From assembly GCA_009691915.1 (NCBI GenBank), contig SIAD01000005.1, positions 62,001 through 126,000 of the forward strand: DNA of 64,000 nucleotides. Reading direction: 5' to 3'. Of the stretch, positions 26,868 through 35,809 are shown piece after piece (position 1 is the stretch's first letter; every line of letters starts with the position of its first letter). Origin of the DNA: Phycisphaerales bacterium. GTDB taxonomy: Bacteria > Planctomycetota > Phycisphaerae > Phycisphaerales > SM1A02. Both the position numbers and the translations under genes were made by a program. The notes below the pieces were generated by a model. It had not been told where the DNA came from. It saw only the letters and a list, made by a program, of their open reading frames with translations, and made no database searches.

Positions 26868-28353
26868 TCACTACCTCGAGGCGCAGTGTGCCGATCGTCG
26901 TGAGCAGCCGGGAGAAGTCGGCGTCGATCGCGGCGTCGTCCTGCACGCTGGTAGCGATCAGCAAGTGACCGGGATGGAACGGGCGATCACCGAGTGTGGC
27001 GTCGAGGTCACGCCACTGACCATCGATGAGTGCCTGCGTCCACATGTGCCACGCGAAGACTCCGCGCTTGTGGGCGAACTCGTCCGCATAGACGAGACCG
27101 CTCGCCACACGCGCCGGGATTCCCTGAGAGCGAAGGAGTGCCGCCAGCAGCACCGCATGTTCCGAGCAGTCCCCGGAGTGGGACGCCGCGACCGCGCTGG
27201 CACTGGCGAATGCTGTCGCGAGGTCTTTCTTCGTGATGAACCGGTAAGCGAATTTCCGCAGTGCTTCGGCGCGCGCGGTCTGGGGTGAGTCGGGGGCCAG
27301 GTGCGCGGCAGCCAGGGCGCGGGCGGCGCAAGCGACGATTGCAGGGTCGCTCGCGTCGATCATCGCGGTCGACGCCAGAAGTGCGCGGTCACCGCGTTCG
27401 GCCTCATCTGCCGTGCTGGTGCGACGGACATCGATCTCGACCTGTGCGCTGCCGTCGGGCTGGACCGCCACCGACTGCGCACCCGCCGATGGCAACTCAA
27501 CGGCCGCGTGGTCAGCGCGCCAGACGCGCAGCGTCGCACGGCGGGCCGAGAGCAATGCGTCCTGCGGCGCGGAGAGCGCCACGAGAGTCTTCTCTATGAG
27601 GTCAAAGGTCGCCGCCTTCCATGGGGCCGTCGCCACCGCCTTGTCGGTGCGTGTCGCTACGAGATCCCCGATCGGCAGACGGGTTTTCGATGTGAGCAGT
27701 GCCCCTGACGCGTCGATCAAGTCCTCCGAAACCAGTCCCAGCGTTGCGTTGGTGGTCATCCAGCGCGACGAACCGTCGGAACACTGCTCAGTGCGTTTCG
27801 ATGTGATTGCGATGACGCTAATGGCGCTGCCAGGGTCAATGGTCATGTAGGCGATCTCCGCGAGGCCCTGCACACGCGCCGCGTGAGTCGCCGACTCGAC
27901 CTGCGCCGGGGTCAGCCACGGGGAGGGCGGCCGGGCAAGCGTGCGTGTAATGGTCCGACCCCCTGCACTCTCCGCCACGGAAATCCCCTCCGGTAGAAAT
28001 CGGTAGATCGCGCGCGACTGGTCGCTTCCCGATTCGGTGCGCACCTCGCACTCAACGGGCATTCCAGTCGGACTCTCGACGAACCGCCAGGCGATCGCCA
28101 TGGACACTTCGGCACCGGCGCGACCGACTGTAATGCGTGTCTCACTAGTGGTCTCGACGCGCGGGCCGTCGAGAGTCACGCGCTCGTTCATCCATCCGCA
28201 GCGCGACCCACCAAGCGAGAGTGTGAACCATTCGTCGCGCGGCTTGGGTGCATCGTCGCTGGCCCGTGCGACCCCTGCGACGAGCCAGTGCGCACTCAGG
28301 GCGAGCGCGATGGCGAGGACTCGAGTCCAGACGCGCGACTCACTGGGCCGCAT
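26857..28353 (-). CDS. Exported transglutaminase-like protein
   Basis: 498 aa from ATG 28353, which begins a signal peptide (RVLAIALALSAHWLVAGVARA); an upstream ATG at 28395 is possible but lies deeper in lysS. The C-terminal third is a transglutaminase-like core with the triad visible: Cys in HSGDCSEHAVLLAALLRSQG, His in FAWHMWTQALI and Asp in WRDLDATLG. Such domains act as peptidases or cross-linkers outside the cytoplasm. The N-terminal 300 residues are beta-rich and unrecognised. Overlaps lysS by 14 bp and nnrD by 11 bp, so it is embedded in their operon. Confidence 0.85.
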   Translation of the reverse strand: MRPSESRVWTRVLAIALALSAHWLVAGVARASDDAPKPRDEWFTLSLGGSRCGWMNERVTLDGPRVETTSETRITVGRAGAEVSMAIAWRFVESPTGMPVECEVRTESGSDQSRAIYRFLPEGISVAESAGGRTITRTLARPPSPWLTPAQVESATHAARVQGLAEIAYMTIDPGSAISVIAITSKRTEQCSDGSSRWMTTNATLGLVSEDLIDASGALLTSKTRLPIGDLVATRTDKAVATAPWKAATFDLIEKTLVALSAPQDALLSARRATLRVWRADHAAVELPSAGAQSVAVQPDGSAQVEIDVRRTSTADEAERGDRALLASTAMIDASDPAIVACAARALAAAHLAPDSPQTARAEALRKFAYRFITKKDLATAFASASAVAASHSGDCSEHAVLLAALLRSQGIPARVASGLVYADEFAHKRGVFAWHMWTQALIDGQWRDLDATLGDRPFHPGHLLIATSVQDDAAIDADFSRLLTTIGTLRLEVVSVD

Positions 28354-29923
28354 CGGAGCCACCGACCGGTCGCATGAGCGGAAAGAGAATGACATCGCGG
28401 ATCGTCGGACTATCGGTCAGGAGCATCACGAGTCGGTCGATCCCCAGCCCGACGCCGCCCGCCGGAGGCATCCCCACCCTAAGCGCATCGATGAAGTCCT
28501 GATCGAGTGTGCGGAAGACCGAATCTTCCTCCTTCGCGCCCGCGAGTTGCTGGGTGAACTTCGCGAGCTGGATGTCTGGGTCGTTGAGTTCGGTGTAGGC
28601 CGGGCCGAGTTCCATTCCCGCGATGAAGAGGTCCCACCGCTCGGCAATCTCGGGTGCACAGCGGCTTGGGCGAGTGAGCGGGCTCACGGCACTCGGGTAG
28701 TCGAGCACAAAGGTCGGTCGGCACGGATCGATCAGCGCTTCCGCCTTGCGCTCGAACAGTTCGTTGACGAGGAGCCACGAGTCCGCACGCGCCGCATTCT
28801 CCAGGTGCAGGTCAGTCGCGGCGGCGCGAACGCGCGCCTCGTCCTGCATGGGGAACCCCAGCGCGCGCTGGAAGAGCTCACCAAACCTGATCTGCACGAA
28901 GGGACGGGAGTAATCGACTCGCCGGTCCCCCCACGGCAGCACGGGACCCGCCTCGGCTCGCGGGTTCCAGCCCCTCGTCAGTGCCGTGCATGCGCAGTGA
29001 TGCACAAGTCGCTCGATGAGATCGAGCATCGTCGAATAGTCTCCGAAGGCTTCGTACGCCTCGAGCGCGGTGAACTCCGGATTGTGACTCTTGTCGATCC
29101 CCTCGTTGCGGAAGTTGCGGTTGATCTCGAAGACTTTCGGCAGCCCGCCGACGAGGAGCTTCTTGAGATAGAGCTCCGGCGCGATTCGCATGAAGAGCGG
29201 CATCCCGAGCGCGTTGTGGGTGGTCGTGAACGGACGAGCCGCCGCCCCGCCCGCCACTGGATGCATCATCGGTGTCTCGACCTCGAGGAACCCGTCGGTC
29301 TCCATGAACCGTCTGATCTCGCTGACGATGGCCGACCGCGCTTGAATCGTCCTGATCGTCTCGGGGTTCGCGAACATGTCGATGTAGCGGCGGCGGTATC
29401 GAAGCTCGGAGTTCTCCAGGCCATGCCACTTCGATGGCGGGGGCTCAAGGCTCTTGGACTGGAGCGTGAGCGTCGAGGTCCAGACGCAGGTCTCGCCTTT
29501 CTGAGTCCGGCCGATCCGGCCGACTGCGCTGACGATGTCGCCGTAGTCGAGTCCCTTGGCCACTTCAAAGTCCGTCGGACACATGGCTCCCTTGGAGACG
29601 CTGAGCTGGAGATCCCCGGATGCGTCGCGCAGCGAGACGAACACGATCTTCCCCATGTCGCGATGCTGAACGACGCGACCAGCGACCCTCACTTCGGGTC
29701 GTGTGTCGGGAACGGTGGCACCGGTGGTTCCCTTCGCGGCCGCAGCGTCCCGGGAGAATGCATCGTGGGCAGCCTGATCGAAGGACTGGCGAGCCGCCGC
29801 CAGCGATATCAGCCCGGCAGTCCGCTGTCCGAATGGCTCGACCCCAAGCCCGTTCCGTAGGTGGGCAAGCTTGGCACGGCGCGCGGCGATCAACTCGCCT
29901 TCGGAGGGCTCTGCACTGGGCAT
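28340..29923 (-). CDS. lysS: Lysine--tRNA ligase, class II
   Basis: 527 aa from ATG 29923 (MPSAEPSEGELIAARRAKLA). An N-terminal OB anticodon-binding domain (VRVAGRVVQHRDMGKIVFVSLRD) precedes the class II core: RRRYIDMFANPETI and ETPMMHP (motif 1 area), FEINRNFRNEGIDKSHNPEFT (motif 2) and GLGIDRLVMLLTDS (motif 3). The enzyme charges tRNA-Lys. Divergent from prfB with 54 bp between start codons; in several bacteria prfB and lysS are neighbours, but usually in the same direction. Confidence 0.96.
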   Translation of the reverse strand: MPSAEPSEGELIAARRAKLAHLRNGLGVEPFGQRTAGLISLAAARQSFDQAAHDAFSRDAAAAKGTTGATVPDTRPEVRVAGRVVQHRDMGKIVFVSLRDASGDLQLSVSKGAMCPTDFEVAKGLDYGDIVSAVGRIGRTQKGETCVWTSTLTLQSKSLEPPPSKWHGLENSELRYRRRYIDMFANPETIRTIQARSAIVSEIRRFMETDGFLEVETPMMHPVAGGAAARPFTTTHNALGMPLFMRIAPELYLKKLLVGGLPKVFEINRNFRNEGIDKSHNPEFTALEAYEAFGDYSTMLDLIERLVHHCACTALTRGWNPRAEAGPVLPWGDRRVDYSRPFVQIRFGELFQRALGFPMQDEARVRAAATDLHLENAARADSWLLVNELFERKAEALIDPCRPTFVLDYPSAVSPLTRPSRCAPEIAERWDLFIAGMELGPAYTELNDPDIQLAKFTQQLAGAKEEDSVFRTLDQDFIDALRVGMPPAGGVGLGIDRLVMLLTDSPTIRDVILFPLMRPVGGSDAAQ

Positions 29924-29929
29924 CAGGCG

Positions 29930-29935
29930 ATCATA
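29930..29935 (-). promoter_or_regulatory. Putative -10 element (TATGAT) of lysS
   Basis: TATGAT on the minus strand ends exactly 6 nt before the lysS ATG and no Shine-Dalgarno fits between. It predicts transcription start at the A of the ATG. The prfB -10 element is only 30 bp away on the other strand. Confidence 0.6.
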
Positions 29936-29965
29936 AGCCCGTCGGCGAAGGAGCCGCCTGACGGG

Positions 29966-29971
29966 TACAGT
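29966..29971 (+). promoter_or_regulatory. Putative -10 element (TACAGT) of prfB
   Basis: TACAGT ends exactly 6 nt before the prfB ATG at 29978, again leaving no room for a ribosome binding site. It mirrors the lysS element on the opposite strand. Confidence 0.6.
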
Positions 29972-29977
29972 TCGTCG

Positions 29978-31100
29978 ATGCACTTCTCCACGCACCAGCC
30001 AGTCCTTGACGCCCTTCAGGCGCGGGTCTTTGCCATCCGCGACTCTCTTTGACTACCCGGACAAGGTCAGCCAACGCGCTCGTCTCGAATCACTCATGGG
30101 GGAGCCGGGGTTCTGGGATGACTCGCGCAAGGCTCAGAAGGCGATCGCCGACCTGAAGATCGTGCGCGCGCTGATCGACCCTCTGGAAGACCTCATACGC
30201 GGCTGGGAGGACGCAAAGGTAGGCCTCGAAATGGCTCGGGAGGCGGGAGACGCGGATCTGCTCAGCGAGGTCGATGAGTCACTCTTTCAGCTCACGGCCA
30301 CGATGAACCGAGTGGAACTACAGAGCCTCCTCTCGGAACCTCACGACCATCGCCATTGTTTCTTTTCGATTCAGGCGGGAGTCGGCGGCACGGAGGCGAA
30401 CGACTGGACCCAGATGCTTGAACGCATGTACCTCTACTGGTGGAGCTCGATGGGCTTCAAGGTTGAAGAGATGAGCCGCACCTACGGAACAGAGGCGGGA
30501 ATTGCGGAGGTCTCCTATGCCGTACGCGGTCCGTTCGCCTACGGGTACTGCTCGTGTGAAGCGGGCACGCACCGCTTGGCGCGCGTGTCACCGTTCAATG
30601 CCGAAGGGAAGCGGCAGACCTCGTTTGCGACAGTCGATGTCACCCCCGAGTTCGAGGAGTCGGACATCGAGATCCCGGAACGAGACATCGAGGTGATCGC
30701 ATTCGTACGCGCCAGCGGCCCCGGCGGACAGAATGTCAATAAGGTCGCTTCGGCGATCCGGATCACCCACTTTCCGACTGGGATTCAGATCGTCGCCAGC
30801 ACCTATCGCGACCAGTCGCAGAACAAGAAACAGGCGATGTCGGTTCTCATGTCCAAACTCGAGCAACTCGAGGTTGAACGCCGCGAGGCGGAAATCTCTC
30901 AGGCCAAGGGTGGCAAGGTCGAACGCGGCTGGGGCACGCAGATTCGCTCCTATGTCTTCTATGACAATCGGGTGAAGGATCACCGCACGGCGCACGAGGA
31001 GCCCAACCCACAGAACGCGCTCGATGGCCACATCGAGGCCTTCGTCGATGCCGAACTCAATCGCCGCCGCCGAGACCGCGACAGCGTCCGTGCCCAATGA
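29978..31100 (+). CDS. prfB: Peptide chain release factor 2, with programmed +1 frameshift
   Basis: Translated as 29978-30049 then 30051-31100, giving 373 aa. The first frame (MHFSTHQPVLDALQARVF...RDSL) ends at an in-frame TGA; shifting +1 at CTT TGA C continues as DYPDKVSQRARLESL, as in RF2 of many bacteria. RF2 terminates at UGA and UAA. The stop-codon-recognition tripeptide SPF lies in RLARVSPFNAEGKRQTSF and the catalytic GGQ in ASGPGGQNVNKV. The shift lets RF2 limit its own synthesis. First gene of a plus-strand chain; the next start is 12 bp after the stop. Confidence 0.95.
30047..30053 (+). promoter_or_regulatory. prfB programmed frameshift site
   Basis: CTT TGA C, the canonical RF2 slip site at codon 24. 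The AGGGGG-like internal Shine-Dalgarno found a few bases upstream in E. coli is not evident here (upstream reads GCCATCCGCGACTCT), so stimulation may differ. Confidence 0.9.
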
Positions 31101-31112
31101 GGTGAAGACGCA

Positions 31113-33161
31113 ATGACGCAACGCCCCCAGGTGATCGGACTCGTCGACTTCGGACGGCTCGTCTGCAACGGCGACGAGGCGTTTTCTCGGGAGTGGCTGG
31201 TGACCAACGGTATCGGCGGGTACGCCAGCGGCACGATTGGCGGAGTGCGCAACCGCAGATATCACGCGAGTCTTGTGGCGGCGACCTCGGGACCTTCCGT
31301 GCGGACCCTGCTGGTCGGTGATCTTCCTATCACCGCGGTCTACCGTGGGCTGCGGTATCCGCTCTCCGCCAGCCGCTGGCGCGATGGATCGATCTCACCG
31401 CGCGGACACCTGTGGCTCCAGCGCTTCTATCTTGATGGTGCCATCCCAGTCTGGCGGTGGGCGATTCGGGATGCACTGCTGGAGCGGCGGGTCTTCATGA
31501 TTCACGGTGAGAACACGCTCTGTCAACACTGGTCGCTCGTGCAGGGAGCGAGCCCCGTCCAGCTTGAGATTGATCTGCTCGTTGACTGCCGGAGCCATCA
31601 CGCACTGGGGCGACTTGATGCGCCGTCCCCGGCTATGGACCGTATCGACCGTGGGGTCAAGCTCGCCTGGCGGGCACCGTCGGGACCGCAAGAACTCTTT
31701 GTTCAGTGCGCCAAGTGCGTCCCCTCGCCGCGAGGATCGTGGTGGCGCGACTGGTTCCTCGCAGACGAAGCGGCGCGGGGCTACGACGCCATCGATTGCC
31801 TCTGGAACGCCGCGATGCTTGAAGTCGTTCTGGCTCCCGGCGCCAACGCGCTGTTGACCGCGTCGACCGCGTCACAGAGCGAACGATTTCCCGACGAGCT
31901 TCTCGACGCCGAAACTGCACGCCAAGGTGAACTACTGTCGCGGGCGGGCTTCGACCCCGTAGGGCCTGCGCTCGCCCAATTGGCGATGGCTGCGGATCAG
32001 TTCGTCGTGGCGCGTCCGCTGCGAAGCAATCCCTCAAAGCTCGCGCCCTCGATCATCGCGGGGTATCCCTGGTTCGGCGATTGGAGCCGCGACACGATGT
32101 TCTCGCTGCCGGGAGTGCTTCTGGCAACGGGCCGCGCCGAGGAGGCTAAGTCGCTTCTGTCGGCGTTCTCACAGTGGCTTGACCATGGGATGCTTCCCAA
32201 TCGTTTTCCCGACTCTCCCGGCGATCCCTCGGAGTTCAATGCGGTCGACGCGCCGCTACTCATGGTGATCGCCTCAGCGCGCACCTTCGATGCCTCGCCC
32301 GACCCGGCGTGGCTCACAGAACTCTGGCCCGCGCTCGAAGGCATCATCGCGGCCTACACCGCGGGCACTCGGCACGGCATCGGTGTCGATCCCCAGGACG
32401 GGCTCGTCCATGCGGCGGAGCCGGGAGTTCAACTCACTTGGATGGATGCACTGGTCAACGGGCGGGTCATTACACCCCGCATGGGAAAACCGATCGAGGT
32501 CAACGCCTTCTGGTTCGAGGCCCTTGAGTCGCTCGCGCGGCTCGCCACAGTGCTTGGCAAGTCGCCACAGCGCTACTCCGACGCTTCGGCGCGCGTCAGG
32601 AAGAGCTTTGGAAAGTTCTGGAACCAGCAACGATCCTGCTGCTTCGATGTGATCGATGGCCCCGACGGACACGACCAATCGGTTCGGCCCAACCAACTCT
32701 TCGCGTCTGCACTCGGAGATGAATTGCTCCCCATCGGCCAACGGCGGGCCATCTGCGACTGCGTGATGGCCAACCTCTGGACGCCGCAAGGGCTGCGCAC
32801 GCTGGCTCCGCAGGAGAGTGCCTACCTCGGCACCTACGGCGGAGATCCGACATCGCGCGACGAGGCGTACCACCAGGGAACCGTGTGGCCGTGGCTGTTT
32901 CTTCCTCTCATCAAGACCCACTACCTCGTCCACCACAGTGCCCGCGCGATCGGCGACTTCGTGTTCCCGTTCGTCAACCACCTGCGCGAAGGTGGACTCG
33001 GGTCGCTCAACGAAGTGTTCTCGGGAAATCCTCCGCACGAACCCGGCGGATGCACTGCACAGGCGTGGAGTGTCGGCGCGATCCTTGAGGCGTGGGCCTG
33101 GATCCGGGCGCGCGAGGCGCAACCACCGCGCGCGAGAGCGGCGAGACTGGCAGGCGCATGA
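31113..33161 (+). CDS. Glycogen debranching enzyme (GH133-like amylo-alpha-1,6-glucosidase)
   Basis: 682 aa. The N-terminal domain begins SREWLVTNGIGGYASGTIGGVRNRRYHASLVA, the hallmark of the archaeal/bacterial-type debranching enzyme. The (alpha/alpha)6 catalytic barrel includes AGYPWFGDWSRDTMFSLPG near residue 316, HQGTVWPWLFLPLIKTHY near 590 and SLNEVFSGNPPHEPGGCTAQAWS at the end. The family removes alpha-1,6 branches from glycogen. No signal peptide, so cytoplasmic. 12 bp after prfB and overlapping the next hydrolase gene as ATGA. Confidence 0.9.
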   Translation: MTQRPQVIGLVDFGRLVCNGDEAFSREWLVTNGIGGYASGTIGGVRNRRYHASLVAATSGPSVRTLLVGDLPITAVYRGLRYPLSASRWRDGSISPRGHLWLQRFYLDGAIPVWRWAIRDALLERRVFMIHGENTLCQHWSLVQGASPVQLEIDLLVDCRSHHALGRLDAPSPAMDRIDRGVKLAWRAPSGPQELFVQCAKCVPSPRGSWWRDWFLADEAARGYDAIDCLWNAAMLEVVLAPGANALLTASTASQSERFPDELLDAETARQGELLSRAGFDPVGPALAQLAMAADQFVVARPLRSNPSKLAPSIIAGYPWFGDWSRDTMFSLPGVLLATGRAEEAKSLLSAFSQWLDHGMLPNRFPDSPGDPSEFNAVDAPLLMVIASARTFDASPDPAWLTELWPALEGIIAAYTAGTRHGIGVDPQDGLVHAAEPGVQLTWMDALVNGRVITPRMGKPIEVNAFWFEALESLARLATVLGKSPQRYSDASARVRKSFGKFWNQQRSCCFDVIDGPDGHDQSVRPNQLFASALGDELLPIGQRRAICDCVMANLWTPQGLRTLAPQESAYLGTYGGDPTSRDEAYHQGTVWPWLFLPLIKTHYLVHHSARAIGDFVFPFVNHLREGGLGSLNEVFSGNPPHEPGGCTAQAWSVGAILEAWAWIRAREAQPPRARAARLAGA

Positions 33162-35809
33162 ACGCCGAACAGCGACGACTGGATGAGCAGGCCGCGGGAA
33201 CCGCGAACTGGCGCATGTTCGGCCCGTACCTCTCTGACCGCCAGTGGGGAACGGTGCGCGAGGACTACTCCAAGATTGGTGATGCTTGGCAGTCGTTTCC
33301 CCACGACCACGCGCGCAGTCGCGCCTACCGCTGGGGAGAAGACGGCATCGCCGGATTCTGTGATGAACGACAGCTGCTCTGCCTCAGTCTCGCGCTCTGG
33401 AACGGAGTTGATCCCATCCTGAAGGAGCGCTACTTCGGTCTGGGAAATGGCGAGGGGAACCATGGAGAGGATGTCAAGGAGTGTTACTGGTTTCTGGATG
33501 CGCTGCCCAGCGGTGCGTGGCAGCGGATGCTCTACAAGTACCCGCAGCGCGCCTTCCCATACGACGAACTCGTGAGAGTCAACGCCGCGCGCGGAAACCT
33601 TGAGCGCGAGTTCGAGCTCCTCGACACGGGAGTCTTCGATGATGACCGGTACTTCGATGTCTTCGTCGAGTACTCCAAGGGAGCAGTCGACGACATCCTC
33701 ATGCGAATCGAGATCGTCAACCGCTCCGGCCTGGCGGCGCCGATTCATGTCCTCCCCTGCGCCTCCTTCCGCAACACCTGGGCATGGACCAACTCCCCCG
33801 ATCGGCCGCGGTTCGTCAGACTGGACGGAGCCGTCTCGGTCTCTCACCCTCTGCTGCCGCCGATGCGCCTTGAGTTCGACGGGACCCCCGAGATCCACTA
33901 CTGCGAGAACGAGACAAATGTTGAGCGTCTGAACGGACTTCCGCGGCAAGGCCGGACCTTCAAGGACGGAATCAATGACCGGGTCGTCAGCGGCTCGATG
34001 GACGCAGTCAACGCGGACCAGTCCGGCACGAGGGTCGCCGCCCACTACTCGCTGACGATTCCCGCCAATGGATCCGCAGTCGTGCGCCTTCGCCTCTCGC
34101 CGCGCGCGGCGCTCTCCGGATTCACCGACTTCGACGCGATCGCCGCGCGCTGCGCCGGCGAGGCTGAGGAGTTCTACGCCGCCAAGCAATCATCGGTGAC
34201 CGATCCGGAACTACGGGCGATTCAGCGGCAGGCATGGGCGGGACTCCTGTGGAGCCAGCAGGTCTATACCTACTCGGTGCGAGAGTGGCTTGCCGGGGAC
34301 TCCGCCATGCCGAAGCCACCCGTCCAGCGGCTGCGTGGCCGCAACGCGGAGTGGATCCACCTCGACAATCACGAGGTGTACTGCATGCCGGACTCATGGG
34401 AGTACCCGTGGTACGCGTCGTGGGACCTCGCCTTCCACTGCGTCGCACTCGCCGAGATCGACCCCACGGAGGCCAAGCGACAACTCCTGCTCCTGATGAC
34501 TGACCGCTCCATGAATTCAAACGGCCAGATCCCCGCCTATGAGTGGGCGCTCGGCGATGTGAACCCACCAGTTCACGCCTGGGCTGCGGTGGCGATCTTT
34601 GAACTGGAACGCTCGCAGACTGGTGAGGGGGATCGGTCGTTTCTGCGCCGGGCCTACCACAGACTGCTGCTGAATTTCACCTGGTGGGTCAACCGCAAGG
34701 ATGTCGACGGGCGGAATCTGTTCGCCGGCGGATTCCTCGGCCTCGACAACATCGGGGTCTTCGATCGCAGTGCGGCGCTCCCATCCGGAGCCGTCCTCCA
34801 GCAGGCGGATGGCACCGCCTGGATGGGCACCTTCGCGCTGAACATGATGCGGATCTCGGTGGAACTCGCGCTCGAGGATCCCATCTACCAGGATCTGGCC
34901 ATGAAGTTCTTCACGCACTTCCTCGATATTGCCAGCGCCATGGCCGACTTCGCGGGCACGGGCGAAGGGCTCTGGGATGATCAGGACAAGTTCTACTACG
35001 ACCGGCTCCGCTTCCCGTCGGGAGAGACCGAGACCCTGCGCATCCAGTCAATCGTCGGGCTGCTGCCGCTGTTGGCGGTGCAGGTGATGCAGCCGAGCGA
35101 CATCTCTCGACTGCCCCGGTTCGCCGCGGGGATCGAGGAGGTCTTTGCGACGCGGCCGGATCTGGCCGAGCTCGTCTCGCACTGGAGCGTTGCAGGCGAG
35201 GGGGATCAACGGCTTCTCTCGCTGCTGCGCGGACATCGCACCAAGTGCCTGCTCCGACGGCTGCTCGACGAGAAGCAGTTCCTCTCCCCCTACGGCATCC
35301 GTTCGATGTCGCGCGCGCTCGAGGACAATCCATATGTGTTGTGGCACAACGGCACCAGCTTCTCGGTCAGATACGCGCCCGCCGAAAGCATGACTGATTC
35401 CTTCGGGGGCAACAGCAACTGGCGCGGACCGATCTGGATGCCGGTCAACTTTCTACTCGTCGAGGCACTGCTGCACTTCCACGACTACTACGGAGATGCC
35501 TTCACTATCGAGTTCCCCCTCGGCAGCGGAAGCAAGATCACACTGTCGCAGGCCGCTCTCGAGATTGTCCGTCGCTTGATCGCGCTCTTCCGCGAGGGGC
35601 CCGATGGCACCAGGCCATCTCTGGCGGAGCACCCGAAGCTTCAACGCGACCCTCACTTCAAGGGCCCCTGTCTCTTTTACGAGTACTTTGACGGCACCAC
35701 CGGTCGCGGGTGCGGGGCGTCGCACCAGACCGGATGGACGGCAATGATCGCGCGACTCATTTCACAGCATCCTGGCCTCTCGAAGCTCGGCACCGAGTCT
35801 CGTCCATGA
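33158..35809 (+). CDS. GH63-like glucosidase
   Basis: 883 aa from ATG 33158, which overlaps the debranching-enzyme stop (ATGA). The start ([21 protein letters not shown]) and the C-terminal half ([59 protein letters not shown]) match the bacterial glucosidases often annotated as GH63 mannosyl-oligosaccharide glucosidase relatives. A beta-sandwich N-terminal domain precedes an (alpha/alpha)6 barrel. No signal peptide, so an intracellular alpha-glucoside is likely; bacterial relatives include glucosylglycerate/mannosylglycerate hydrolases. Substrate not determinable here. Confidence 0.82.
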   Translation: MNAEQRRLDEQAAGTANWRMFGPYLSDRQWGTVREDYSKIGDAWQSFPHDHARSRAYRWGEDGIAGFCDERQLLCLSLALWNGVDPILKERYFGLGNGEGNHGEDVKECYWFLDALPSGAWQRMLYKYPQRAFPYDELVRVNAARGNLEREFELLDTGVFDDDRYFDVFVEYSKGAVDDILMRIEIVNRSGLAAPIHVLPCASFRNTWAWTNSPDRPRFVRLDGAVSVSHPLLPPMRLEFDGTPEIHYCENETNVERLNGLPRQGRTFKDGINDRVVSGSMDAVNADQSGTRVAAHYSLTIPANGSAVVRLRLSPRAALSGFTDFDAIAARCAGEAEEFYAAKQSSVTDPELRAIQRQAWAGLLWSQQVYTYSVREWLAGDSAMPKPPVQRLRGRNAEWIHLDNHEVYCMPDSWEYPWYASWDLAFHCVALAEIDPTEAKRQLLLLMTDRSMNSNGQIPAYEWALGDVNPPVHAWAAVAIFELERSQTGEGDRSFLRRAYHRLLLNFTWWVNRKDVDGRNLFAGGFLGLDNIGVFDRSAALPSGAVLQQADGTAWMGTFALNMMRISVELALEDPIYQDLAMKFFTHFLDIASAMADFAGTGEGLWDDQDKFYYDRLRFPSGETETLRIQSIVGLLPLLAVQVMQPSDISRLPRFAAGIEEVFATRPDLAELVSHWSVAGEGDQRLLSLLRGHRTKCLLRRLLDEKQFLSPYGIRSMSRALEDNPYVLWHNGTSFSVRYAPAESMTDSFGGNSNWRGPIWMPVNFLLVEALLHFHDYYGDAFTIEFPLGSGSKITLSQAALEIVRRLIALFREGPDGTRPSLAEHPKLQRDPHFKGPCLFYEYFDGTTGRGCGASHQTGWTAMIARLISQHPGLSKLGTESRP

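Noticed and set aside
32921-34189. 422-codon minus-strand frame opposite the two glycoside hydrolases
   Set aside because: Shadow of conserved coding sequence on the other strand; no family similarity seen.
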